Positions 15,368 to 22,939 of a stretch of 37,239 nt of DNA are shown here, one piece after another; within the stretch, counting starts at the first letter, position 1, and each line of letters begins with the position of its first letter. Both the position numbers and the translations under genes were made by a program. A model generated the notes under the pieces. The model was not told the origin of the DNA. It saw only the letters and a list, made by a program, of their open reading frames with translations, and did not search any database. Location: contig JAJTGL010000031.1 of NCBI GenBank assembly GCA_021297795.1, forward strand, positions 1 to 37,239, in the 5' to 3' direction. This DNA is from Planctomycetaceae bacterium (GTDB lineage Bacteria > Planctomycetota > Phycisphaerae > Phycisphaerales > SM1A02).

Positions 15368-17539
15368 ATGAGCGACCACAAGTCATCCACTGCGGGTTTG
15401 TTCGCCATACTCGCCCTCACGGGTTCGGTTTGGTCCATGGGCGACCGTTCCGCCTTCGCGGGCGAGACTCCGCCCCGCGCGACCCCCGGCACTCTCGCGT
15501 CGTTCGGCTTCGTTGGATTTGCGAACATCCGGAACCTCGATCGCGTGGTCGATGTCGCTGCGGGCGATCGACACTCGATGGCACTTCGCACCGATGGAAC
15601 CGTCGCGTGTTGGGGGCAAGCAAACACCGGCGCGTGCCAGCCTCCCGACGCGGCGGTCGACATCGTGGCCATCGCGGCTGGGTCGTTTCACTCGATGGCG
15701 CTCCGCTCGGACGGCGCGGTGTTCTGCTGGGGATTGAACGACTTCGGCCAATCGACCGTGCCGGCGGGGCTCGCGCCCGCATCGCGCATCGATGGCGGTG
15801 GCACGCACTCGCTCGCTGTCTTGACGAACGGTCAACTCGCGTTGTGGGGCGACAACACGAACGGGCAGACGACGGTGCCCGCGGGGCTTGGTGGGCTTGG
15901 CGAAGTATCCGCGGGTGGCGCGCATAACGCGGTCGTTCGCGCGGACGGCACGGTGTTCTGCTGGGGGAACAACGCAAGTGGTCAATGCACTGTGCCCGCG
16001 TCGATCGGAACGGTGACCGATGTCGCTGCCGGCCTCGCGCACACGCTCGCGCTGCGCACCAACGGGACCGTCGCGCATTGGGGGGCGACCGAGTCGCAGC
16101 CGCAGACGCTTCCCGCTGGGCTGCGTGGGGTCGTGGAGGTCGTCGCGGGTGGCAATCGCTCGTACGCGCGCCGCGCCGATGGCAGCGTGGCGGTGTGGGG
16201 CGGAGGCAATCGCGTGCTTCCCGAGGGTGGCGCGGTCACGCACCTCGCTGCTGGACCAAATCACTCGTTGTGGCGATTGCCTGATGGCCGGTTCGCGGGC
16301 ACTGGCAGCAACATCAACGGCGAATTGCGCATTCCGCGCGGGCTCGATGAGATCGACTTCGTAGCCTGCGGGCGAACGAGCTACTTCGCGGCGACTTCCG
16401 CGGGGCCCGTGGTCGCATGGGGCAGCGCGGAGTTCCCCGAGCCGACCATCACCCAATTGCCAAGTGACCTTGTCTCTCCGCGGGCGATGGCGCTCACGAG
16501 CAATTTCGGCGTGGCGATCGAATCCGACGGCGACTTGCGTTGGTGGGGCGACGTTTCGCCGCCCACGCTGCCCACGGGCTTTGGACCTGTGCGCACGATT
16601 GCCGCGAATTTCAGCGCAGTGGTTGTGGTCGCGCAGTCGGGCGCGCTTTTCCAGTATCCGTTGGGCGGCGTGATTGGTCCGGGCCCTCCGGCGAATCTCG
16701 GCGCGGTGCGCGCGGTCGATGGCGGCTTCCGCGCCTTTGCGGCGGCTCGTGCGAATGGCACCTGCGCGGTGTGGGGCGGGCTCGACGCACAGAACATGCA
16801 GCCGCCCGCGGGGCTCGGCGGCATTCTGACGGTTGCCTGTGGCGACTACCACGCGCTCGGTCTTCGCCGCGACGGCTCGGTCGCCGCGTGGGGAAGAAAG
16901 GCGTACGGCGTCATCGATCTTCCGGCGGATCTTCCGCCCGTTGAAGCGATCGCCGCTGGCGAACTTGCGTCGTACGCGCTTCTTCGCGATGGCACGATTC
17001 GATTCTGGGGTTCGACCTATCCCGGAAACGCGCCGCCTGCGGGCTTCAACTCGAGTCTGAAGGCTTGGGGCCGTGCGGCCGCGTTCTGGCGTTGCCCGAC
17101 CTCGGATCTCCCCGCAGGTTCCTTCGACGATTGCAACGCGAACGGCGTTGACGACTTCTGCGAGACTCGTTTCGGCCTCTTCGACTGCAACGCGAACGGC
17201 GTTCCCGATGCCTGTGATATTGCAAGTGGCTTCGAACTCGACGCGAACGTCGATGGTCGGCCCGATTCCTGCGACAACGACTGCAATGCGAACGCGATCA
17301 ACGACGCGGTCGAGATCGCGGGCGGAGCAGCGGATGTCGATGGTGATGGTCGCCTCGACGCCTGTGAGCGGGCCGCTGGCGATGGCAACCTCGACGGCAT
17401 CATCGGACCCGAGGATCTCACGATGCTGCTCAGCGCGTGGGGGACACCCGGAGTTCCGTTCGGCGATCTCGACCTGAACGGTACGGTCGCGGCGAGCGAT
17501 CTCGCGGTGATCCTCGCCAACTGGGGCTCGCGGCTCTGA
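15368..17539 (+). CDS. Secreted RCC1-repeat protein with DCNANG repeats and dockerin-like C-terminus
   Basis: A 723-residue exported protein. The signal peptide is about residues 1-32 ('GLFAILALTGSVWS', then 'AFAGE'). Residues from about 55 to 565 form RCC1-type blades: 'VAAGDRHSMALRTDGTV', 'WGQANTGACQPP' and many variants of 'xxWGxNxxGQxxVP', a beta-propeller. Then come Cys-rich motifs of the form DCNANGVDDFCE and DCNANGVPDACD, typical of Phycisphaerae. The last 60 residues hold two EF-hand/dockerin-type loops, 'DGNLDGIIGPEDL' and 'DLDLNGTVAASDL', each followed by a hydrophobic helix ending in a Trp-Gly step. No catalytic motif is present, and adhesion or recognition is inferred. The ATG at 15368 has only a weak ribosome binding context. 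Confidence 0.88.
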   Translation: MSDHKSSTAGLFAILALTGSVWSMGDRSAFAGETPPRATPGTLASFGFVGFANIRNLDRVVDVAAGDRHSMALRTDGTVACWGQANTGACQPPDAAVDIVAIAAGSFHSMALRSDGAVFCWGLNDFGQSTVPAGLAPASRIDGGGTHSLAVLTNGQLALWGDNTNGQTTVPAGLGGLGEVSAGGAHNAVVRADGTVFCWGNNASGQCTVPASIGTVTDVAAGLAHTLALRTNGTVAHWGATESQPQTLPAGLRGVVEVVAGGNRSYARRADGSVAVWGGGNRVLPEGGAVTHLAAGPNHSLWRLPDGRFAGTGSNINGELRIPRGLDEIDFVACGRTSYFAATSAGPVVAWGSAEFPEPTITQLPSDLVSPRAMALTSNFGVAIESDGDLRWWGDVSPPTLPTGFGPVRTIAANFSAVVVVAQSGALFQYPLGGVIGPGPPANLGAVRAVDGGFRAFAAARANGTCAVWGGLDAQNMQPPAGLGGILTVACGDYHALGLRRDGSVAAWGRKAYGVIDLPADLPPVEAIAAGELASYALLRDGTIRFWGSTYPGNAPPAGFNSSLKAWGRAAAFWRCPTSDLPAGSFDDCNANGVDDFCETRFGLFDCNANGVPDACDIASGFELDANVDGRPDSCDNDCNANAINDAVEIAGGAADVDGDGRLDACERAAGDGNLDGIIGPEDLTMLLSAWGTPGVPFGDLDLNGTVAASDLAVILANWGSRL

Positions 17540-17604
17540 CGCATCCCGCCGCGTTTCGGCAGCCCCGACGCCGCCGGATCCGGGAAACGAGAGACGCGCC
17601 TTGT

Positions 17605-17610
17605 TACGCT
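17605..17610 (+). promoter_or_regulatory. -10 box TACGCT, leaderless promoter of the 230-aa membrane protein
   Basis: TACGCT is followed by 6 nt and the GTG start at 17617. No Shine-Dalgarno sequence is present. TTGTTACGCT gives a weak extended context only. Confidence 0.4.
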
Positions 17611-17616
17611 GACGAC

Positions 17617-18309
17617 GTGCGATCGGCGTCCCAGTCTTCGGAAACATCGACACGGCTCGTGCGGCGGGGATTGCTCGGTGCGACGCTCCTCGCGGTCGGA
17701 GCGGTGACCGCACTGGCTGTGCTTGCGCTGATCCCGCCCGCTGCGCGGCCGATGCTCCCGGGCGACGCCATCGCCCGTGGCGAGGCACTGGAGCAGGCGC
17801 TGGTCGCGGCGGTCACCAAGGTGCGCGATCCGGCGGGGGAGACGTGGGCGATCGCGATCGATCCGGCCGACGTGAACGCGTGGCTCGCGACACGGCTTCC
17901 GAAGTGGATCGAGCACGACCCGTCGCTTGCGCCCTTCGAGCGTGCAACGACCGTGCGCATCAGCGCGGCCGATGGTGCGCTGATCGTGGATGCGCCGGTT
18001 GGCCCCGAGGCGCTTGGTTTGGTCGGAACACTTCGGATGCCAGTTGCGCTCGACGACTCGCCCGGCGCAAAGTTGACGGTCGACATCGGGGCCACGCGCA
18101 TTGGCCTCCTTCCGGTGCCGATCTCGGATGCCGGCTGGGAGGTCGCCGGGGCGTTGGCGGACGAACTCGCGCGCTTCGAGGCTCGGTATCCCGAACGCCG
18201 ACTCCGTCTCGCCGACGGCCGACTTGTCGAGGTGCGCGCGATCTCGTGCGAGGACGGCCGGATCAAGATCCGCTTCGCCACGCTTCCTGCGGCCGCATCG
18301 GGCCGGTGA
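17617..18309 (+). CDS. Membrane-anchored protein of unknown function
   Basis: A 230-residue protein with one N-terminal span (about residues 18-40, 'GLLGATLLAVGAVTALAVLAL') and an extracytoplasmic domain. The domain begins with a helix containing 'EQALVAAVTKVRD' and the phrase 'WAIAIDPADVNAWLATRLPKW', then alternates short strands ('TTVRISAADGALIVDAP') with loops. This layout suggests a LptC- or AsmA-like lipid- or peptidoglycan-facing domain, but I do not recognise a family. The GTG at 17617 is chosen because it gives a basic N-terminus before the span and lies at leaderless distance from TACGCT. It is followed directly by a 9-bp microrepeat and then nuoG. Confidence 0.75.
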   Translation: MRSASQSSETSTRLVRRGLLGATLLAVGAVTALAVLALIPPAARPMLPGDAIARGEALEQALVAAVTKVRDPAGETWAIAIDPADVNAWLATRLPKWIEHDPSLAPFERATTVRISAADGALIVDAPVGPEALGLVGTLRMPVALDDSPGAKLTVDIGATRIGLLPVPISDAGWEVAGALADELARFEARYPERRLRLADGRLVEVRAISCEDGRIKIRFATLPAAASGR

Positions 18310-18343
18310 CGCGGCCGACGCGGCCGACGCGTCCGACGCGGGA
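18308..18343. repeat. 9-bp direct microrepeat (GACGCGGCC), four imperfect units
   Basis: Units read GACGCGGCC, GACGCGGCC, GACGCGTCC and GACGCGGGA. The array begins inside the stop codon of the preceding gene. It looks like slippage at a gene end. Confidence 0.7.
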
Positions 18344-18427
18344 GACCGGGGCACGGATCGGGCGCCATCCGAGTGCCCACGTGTTTCCAGCGGGTTCTTT
18401 CGCGGACACCGGGAGGGGGCCTTCCGC

Positions 18428-18433
18428 TACATT
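18428..18433 (+). promoter_or_regulatory. -10 box TACATT, leaderless promoter of nuoG
   Basis: TACATT is followed by 9 nt and the ATG at 18443. There is no ribosome binding site. Its presence suggests nuoG is transcribed alone and not from an upstream nuo promoter. Confidence 0.5.
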
Positions 18434-18442
18434 GTCCTCTCT

Positions 18443-20104
18443 ATGCCAGAGCTCACGATCAACGGCAAGAAGTATCCCTTCAAGCCCGGGCAGTCGATCC
18501 TGCAGGCCGCCCTCGACCAGGACGTCGAGGTTCCGCACTACTGCTACCACCCGGGCCTCTCCGTGGTGGCCAACTGCCGCATCTGTCTCGGCGAGGTCTG
18601 GCAGCCGAACGCGAAGACCGGCAAGCTCGAGCCGTTCCCGAAGCTCGTGCCGACCTGCCAGCAGCCCGCCGCCGACGGCATGGTCGTCTACACCGACAGC
18701 CCCAAGGCCGTCGCCAACCAGAAGGCGGTCATGGAGTTCCTGCTCATCAATCACCCGGTCGACTGCCCGGTGTGCGATCAGGCCGGCGAGTGCCACCTGC
18801 AGGACTACTCCTACCAGTACGGGCGCGGACAGAGCCGCTTCACCGAGGCGAAGAACAAGCAGCCGAAGAAGGACGTCGGCCCGCATGTCCTCCTCTACAG
18901 CGACCGCTGCATCATGTGCACGCGCTGCGTGCGGTTCACGCGCGAGGTGACCGGCACCAACGAGCTGATGGTCGACGGCCGCGGCTCGACCGAGCAGATC
19001 GACGTGTTCCCGGGCATGGCGCTCGACAACGAGCTCTCGGGCAACGTCGTCGATCTCTGCCCCGTCGGAGCGCTTCTCGACAAGGACTTCCTCTTCCAGC
19101 AGCGCGTCTGGTTCCTCAAGAAGACGCCGTCGATCGACGGCATCACGAGTTCCGGCGACAACATGTCCGTCGAGCACAACGACGGCCGCGTCTACCGCGT
19201 GAAGCCGCGTCAGAACGACGAAGTCAACAAGTGGTGGATCACCGACGAGGTGCGCTACGGCTGGAAGTTCGTCCACTCGGACGCGCGTCTGTCGCTGCCG
19301 TCGATCAAGGGCCGCGACGCGTTCGATCCGCTCAGGCCGGTCGAGGCGTGGCGCGAGGCGGTCGCGGCGGTCGATGCCGCGATGACCGCGTGCCGCTCGG
19401 TGCGCAAGAAGAATCTCGCGCTCCTCGTGAGCCCGATGCTCTCCTGCGAGGACGCGTATCACCTGGCCAAATACGCGCTTTCGGTCGATCCCGACGCGAT
19501 GCTCGCGGTCGGTCCGGTGCCGTTCCACGGCGAGGACAAGACGTTTCCGGGCGGCTTCACGATCCGCGCCGAGAAGGCGCCGAATGCGCGCGGTGTGCGT
19601 CGCGTGCTCGAGGCGCTGGCGGGCGGGAAGCCCGTTGCGAACGCGCAGGGCTTCGAGCAGGCGCTCGCGAGCGGCAAGTACGGCGCGGCGATCGTGACCG
19701 GCAACTACCCGAGCGAGTGGATCACCGCGTCGCTCGGTTCGGCGCTCAAGTCGGTCGAGACCGTCGTCGCGATTGACACGCTGTCGAACACGCTGACCGC
19801 GATGGCCACGATCGTCCTTCCGGGTGCCGTGTGGGTCGAGAAGGCGGGTTCCTTCGAGAATGCGACGGGTCGGCTCCAGGGCTTCGAGCAGGCGATTCAG
19901 CCGGTCGAGTTCGCACGCAGCGAGTCGCAGATCGCGCTCGATCTCGCCGCGGCGCGCGCGGGCAAGGTGGCCGCGGGCTACTGCGCGGTCGCGACACGTG
20001 CCGACATGGCGAAGGTCGCGGGCCTCGAGTGCATGGCGAACGCGGTGCACGCGCCCGAGAAGGCCGAGACCGTCGAGAGCGACATGGTGATGGTCGAGCT
20101 CTGA
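18443..20104 (+). CDS. nuoG: NADH-quinone oxidoreductase subunit G (short form)
   Basis: A 553-residue complex I subunit G. The N-terminal ferredoxin-like domain carries a [2Fe-2S] site (C34, C45, C48, C72), the His-Cys3 [4Fe-4S] site (H104, C108, C111, C117) and a further [4Fe-4S] site (C156, C159, C162, C206 in 'DLCPVGAL'). A shortened molybdopterin-oxidoreductase-like domain follows, so the protein is much smaller than E. coli NuoG (about 900 aa) but like short forms in other phyla. It would pass electrons from the NADH module towards the quinone module. No other nuo gene is within the window on either side, which is unusual. The start is fixed by homology ('PELTINGKKYPFKPG') and by the promoter box. 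Confidence 0.95.
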   Translation: MPELTINGKKYPFKPGQSILQAALDQDVEVPHYCYHPGLSVVANCRICLGEVWQPNAKTGKLEPFPKLVPTCQQPAADGMVVYTDSPKAVANQKAVMEFLLINHPVDCPVCDQAGECHLQDYSYQYGRGQSRFTEAKNKQPKKDVGPHVLLYSDRCIMCTRCVRFTREVTGTNELMVDGRGSTEQIDVFPGMALDNELSGNVVDLCPVGALLDKDFLFQQRVWFLKKTPSIDGITSSGDNMSVEHNDGRVYRVKPRQNDEVNKWWITDEVRYGWKFVHSDARLSLPSIKGRDAFDPLRPVEAWREAVAAVDAAMTACRSVRKKNLALLVSPMLSCEDAYHLAKYALSVDPDAMLAVGPVPFHGEDKTFPGGFTIRAEKAPNARGVRRVLEALAGGKPVANAQGFEQALASGKYGAAIVTGNYPSEWITASLGSALKSVETVVAIDTLSNTLTAMATIVLPGAVWVEKAGSFENATGRLQGFEQAIQPVEFARSESQIALDLAAARAGKVAAGYCAVATRADMAKVAGLECMANAVHAPEKAETVESDMVMVEL

Positions 20105-20137
20105 CATCCAGACGGATGTCCGACGCGTGAGGCAGGC

Positions 20138-20191
20138 GGTGCACGGCACGTGCCAGGCGGTGCCTGGCACCGAGCGGCACGTGCCGCGCAC
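20138..20191. repeat. Nested palindromic repeat, copy 5 (pair C)
   Basis: Arms beginning GGTGCACGGCACGTGCC and ending GGCACGTGCCGCGCAC (one mismatch) enclose GGTGCCTGGCACC. It starts 33 bp after the nuoG stop and could end the nuoG transcript. Confidence 0.9.
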
Positions 20192-20244
20192 GCGATGACG
20201 GAGTCGTTCGGAGCCATGTGGAACGGATTTGCGACGGCGCGCGC

Positions 20245-20301
20245 TGGTGCACGGCACGTGCCAGGCAGTGCCTGGCACCAAACGGCACGTGCCGCGCACC
20301 G
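20245..20301. repeat. Nested palindromic repeat, copy 6 (pair C)
   Basis: Arms GGTGCACGGCACGTGCC and GGCACGTGCCGCGCACC (one mismatch) enclose AGTGCCTGGCACC. It lies 53 bp after copy 5 and ends 24 bp before the MATE start codon. Confidence 0.9.
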
Positions 20302-20325
20302 TCTCCGGAATAGGGACGAGCAACG

Positions 20326-21819
20326 ATGACCTCGCGCGCGGCGCACAATCCCTCTGGCCCAACCGGCCTGCGCGCCGACATCGCCGAGGTCTGGACGCAG
20401 GCATGGCCCACCATCGTCGCGATGCTGAGCTACACGCTCATGCAGTTCGTCGACAGCCTGATGGTGTCGGTGCTCGGGCCGCTCGAGGTCGCAGCGCAGG
20501 GAAACGGCGGCATCTGGACCTGGGCGCCGATCTCGGCCGCGTTCGGCACGCTCGGCCTCGTGAACACGCTCGTCGCGCAGCGGGTCGGCGCCGGTCGTCG
20601 CGACGAGATCGCGCGCTACGGATGGGCCGGTCTCTGGATCTCGCTTGGCTACTGGCTGCTCGTGCTGCTCCCGTTCGCGCTTGTCATTCGCCAAGCCTTC
20701 GAGGCGATGGGCCATGAACCCGCACTGGTCGGCCTCGAGACGTCCTACGCACGCGTTCTCCTCGGCGGCGCGTGCATCACGCTTGCCGCGAAGGCCCTCT
20801 CGAACTTCTTCTTCGGCCTGCAGCAGCCGAAGGTGGTGACCATCGCCGCGATCGTGGGCAACGTCGTGAACGTGCTCGCGAACTACGTCTTCATCTACGG
20901 CGAGCGCGGACTCCCCGAACTCGGACTCCCGGGAATCCCCGGCATGCCGAGCCTCGGCGTGACGGGCGCCGCGATCGGCACGCTGGTCGGCACATTCGCC
21001 GAGTGCTGCATTCCGCTTGCGGTCTTTCTCTCGCGGCGGCTCGACCGCGACTACGGCATTCGCCGCGCATGGCGCCCCGACCGGGCGGCGATCGTCGACA
21101 CCATCCGCCTTGGCTGGCCGGCCGGGCTCCAGTTCGCAAACGAAATGGTCTGCTGGGCGATCTTCATGACCATCCTCGCCGGCGGCTTTGGCAGCGAGCA
21201 CATGACGGCGGGTTGGGCGGCGATGCGCTTCGTGCACATCTCGTTCATGCCGGCCGTCGGGCTCTCGACGTCTGCCACGAGTCTCGTGGGCAAGCACATC
21301 GGCGAGGGCAACCTCGACCGTGCCGCGCGCTCCGCGCACATCTCGGTCGCCATGGCCGTCCTCTGGATGGGCGTCTGCGCGCTGGGATTCGTCCTCTTCC
21401 GCAACGAACTGACCGCCGTCTTCATCGACGCCGACACCGCGGCCGACAGCGCGGCGCGCATCCGCGCCATCGGTGCCGGCATCTTCATCTGCGCGGCCGT
21501 CTTCCAGCTGCTCGACGCGGTCGGCATCGTCTACACCGGTGCCCTGCGCGGCGCGGGCGACACGCTCTTCCCCGGCGTCGCGACCGTCGTTCTCTCGTGG
21601 GTGCTGATCGTGGGCGGAGGGTTCGTGATGACCCGCGCCATGCCCGAACTCGAGTCGGTGGGGCCATGGATCGCGGCCACGATCTACATCGTCGCCCTCG
21701 GAATCGTGCTGGCCGCGCGCTTCGAGCGGGGCGGTTGGCGAAAGCTCCACCTCCTCGCGGCGCGCCCGGCGGACGACGCCGCTCCTCCTCCGTCCGCCGA
21801 AGCATCGGGTACCCGCTGA
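20326..21819 (+). CDS. MATE family multidrug/cation antiporter
   Basis: A 497-residue integral membrane protein with about 12 spans in two homologous halves, as in MATE (NorM/DinF-type) exporters. Recognisable segments are 'AWPTIVAMLSYTLMQFVDSLMVSVLG' (split in the middle of span 1-2), 'ALSNFFFGLQQPK', 'GWPAGLQFANEMV' opening the second half, and 'LLDAVGIVYTGALRGAGDT' near the end. These proteins export organic cations or drugs using Na+ or H+. The ATG at 20326 is preceded by AGGGACGAG; the AGGGA at 20312-20316 overlaps the ribosome binding region and also fits the CsrA target pattern ANGGA. The substrate cannot be inferred. It lies just after nested repeat copy 6. Confidence 0.93.
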   Translation: MTSRAAHNPSGPTGLRADIAEVWTQAWPTIVAMLSYTLMQFVDSLMVSVLGPLEVAAQGNGGIWTWAPISAAFGTLGLVNTLVAQRVGAGRRDEIARYGWAGLWISLGYWLLVLLPFALVIRQAFEAMGHEPALVGLETSYARVLLGGACITLAAKALSNFFFGLQQPKVVTIAAIVGNVVNVLANYVFIYGERGLPELGLPGIPGMPSLGVTGAAIGTLVGTFAECCIPLAVFLSRRLDRDYGIRRAWRPDRAAIVDTIRLGWPAGLQFANEMVCWAIFMTILAGGFGSEHMTAGWAAMRFVHISFMPAVGLSTSATSLVGKHIGEGNLDRAARSAHISVAMAVLWMGVCALGFVLFRNELTAVFIDADTAADSAARIRAIGAGIFICAAVFQLLDAVGIVYTGALRGAGDTLFPGVATVVLSWVLIVGGGFVMTRAMPELESVGPWIAATIYIVALGIVLAARFERGGWRKLHLLAARPADDAAPPPSAEASGTR

Positions 21820-21871
21820 GTTATCGGTTCCGGCCTGCGGGGGTGGGGCTTTCGGCGAAGGGCCGAACGGC

Positions 21872-21877
21872 TACACT
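21872..21877 (+). promoter_or_regulatory. -10 box TACACT upstream of the TPR-alphaCTD gene
   Basis: TACACT lies 86 nt before the ATG at 21964, giving a leader of about 80 nt. TTTCGG 16 bp upstream is a weak -35 candidate. GGAAG stands 9 nt before the start codon. Confidence 0.4.
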
Positions 21878-21963
21878 CTGCCCCCTGCGCGGTGGTGGCG
21901 GAGTATTCCGGGCCGCGCGATGTACAGGCACTTCATCAACGCTGAAGGCTGGAAGAACACCCG

Positions 21964-22881
21964 ATGAGCGGACTCGACACGGTGATTGGCGGCAAGGCTG
22001 GAAACCCCGAGGCGGTCAAGAAGCACCTCGCCGAGGCGGCACGCCTCGAGAAGGCTCGTGATCGGGACGGCGCGGTGGTGGAGCTTCGCGCGGCGCGCGA
22101 GCTCTCCGACGATCCGAACATCACCTTCAAGCTCGCCTACCTCCTCGACCTCGCGGGCGAGGAGAACGAGGCGGTCGCGCTCTACACCGAGCTCACCAGC
22201 GTGAAGAAGCCGCACCTCAACGCGCTCGTCAACCTCGCGGTCATCTGCGAGGATCGCGGCGAGTATCTGCGCGCCGAGCGCCTGCTCACGCAGGTCGTCG
22301 AGACCGACCCGAACCATCCGCGCGCGCGCCTCTTCATGAAGGACGTGGTCGCGAGCAAGGACATGGAGGTCGAGACCGACCCCGCCGCGAGCACGCTCGG
22401 CAACGCCGTCCTCGACACGCCGGTCACCGACTTCGAGCTCTCCGTGCGCGCGCGCAACTGCCTCAAGAAGATGCAGATCCGCACGCTCGGCGACCTCCTC
22501 AAGATCACCGAGGCCGAGCTCCTCAGCTACAAGAACTTCGGCGAGCAGTCGCTCATCGAGATCAAGGGTATGCTCGCGTCGAAGGGCCTGCGCCTCGGCC
22601 AGGGCCTCGAGGGCCAGGGCCGTCCCGGCGTCCGCAAGGACATCCTCGACGAGCTCAAGGCGACGATCCCGGAGAACATCCTCAACAAGCCGATCTCGTC
22701 GCTCGAGCTGTCCGTGCGCGCCCGCAAGGCGCTGCAGCTGCTCGGGATCTCGACCCTCGGCGAGCTCGCCTCGCGCACCGAGGCCGAGCTCATGGGCGTC
22801 AAGAACTTCGGCGCGACCAGCCTCCACGAGATCAAGGAGCGCCTCGCCCAGCACGGCCTCGCGCTTCGCACGCTGACTTGA
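21964..22881 (+). CDS. TPR protein with two RNA polymerase alpha-subunit C-terminal domains
   Basis: A 305-residue protein. Residues about 15-128 form tetratricopeptide-like helices ('EAARLEKARDRDGAVVEL', 'ITFKLAYLLDLAGEENEAV', 'LVNLAVICEDRGEYLRAE'). Two alpha-CTD modules follow, about 152-210 and 243-300. In the first, 'ELSVRARNCLKKM' keeps the equivalents of E. coli alpha R265 (R162) and N268 (N165), and 'KNFGEQSLIEIK' keeps the G296/S299/E302 segment. In the second, 'ELSVRARKALQLL' keeps R265 (R252) but has Lys at the N268 position. The alpha-CTD binds UP-element DNA in the minor groove and activators. There is no alpha N-terminal domain, so this is not RpoA. A transcription or DNA-binding role is inferred. 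It is transcribed with its own leader. Confidence 0.9.
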   Translation: MSGLDTVIGGKAGNPEAVKKHLAEAARLEKARDRDGAVVELRAARELSDDPNITFKLAYLLDLAGEENEAVALYTELTSVKKPHLNALVNLAVICEDRGEYLRAERLLTQVVETDPNHPRARLFMKDVVASKDMEVETDPAASTLGNAVLDTPVTDFELSVRARNCLKKMQIRTLGDLLKITEAELLSYKNFGEQSLIEIKGMLASKGLRLGQGLEGQGRPGVRKDILDELKATIPENILNKPISSLELSVRARKALQLLGISTLGELASRTEAELMGVKNFGATSLHEIKERLAQHGLALRTLT

Positions 22882-22939
22882 GATCCTGCTTGAAACCCGC
22901 GCGCGGCGCGGGTGGCCTGGCATCACGGAAGGAGCTTGC

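Noticed and set aside
18308-18343. A protein-binding iteron array upstream of nuoG
   Set aside because: Four imperfect 9-bp units that begin inside a stop codon are more simply explained by slippage.
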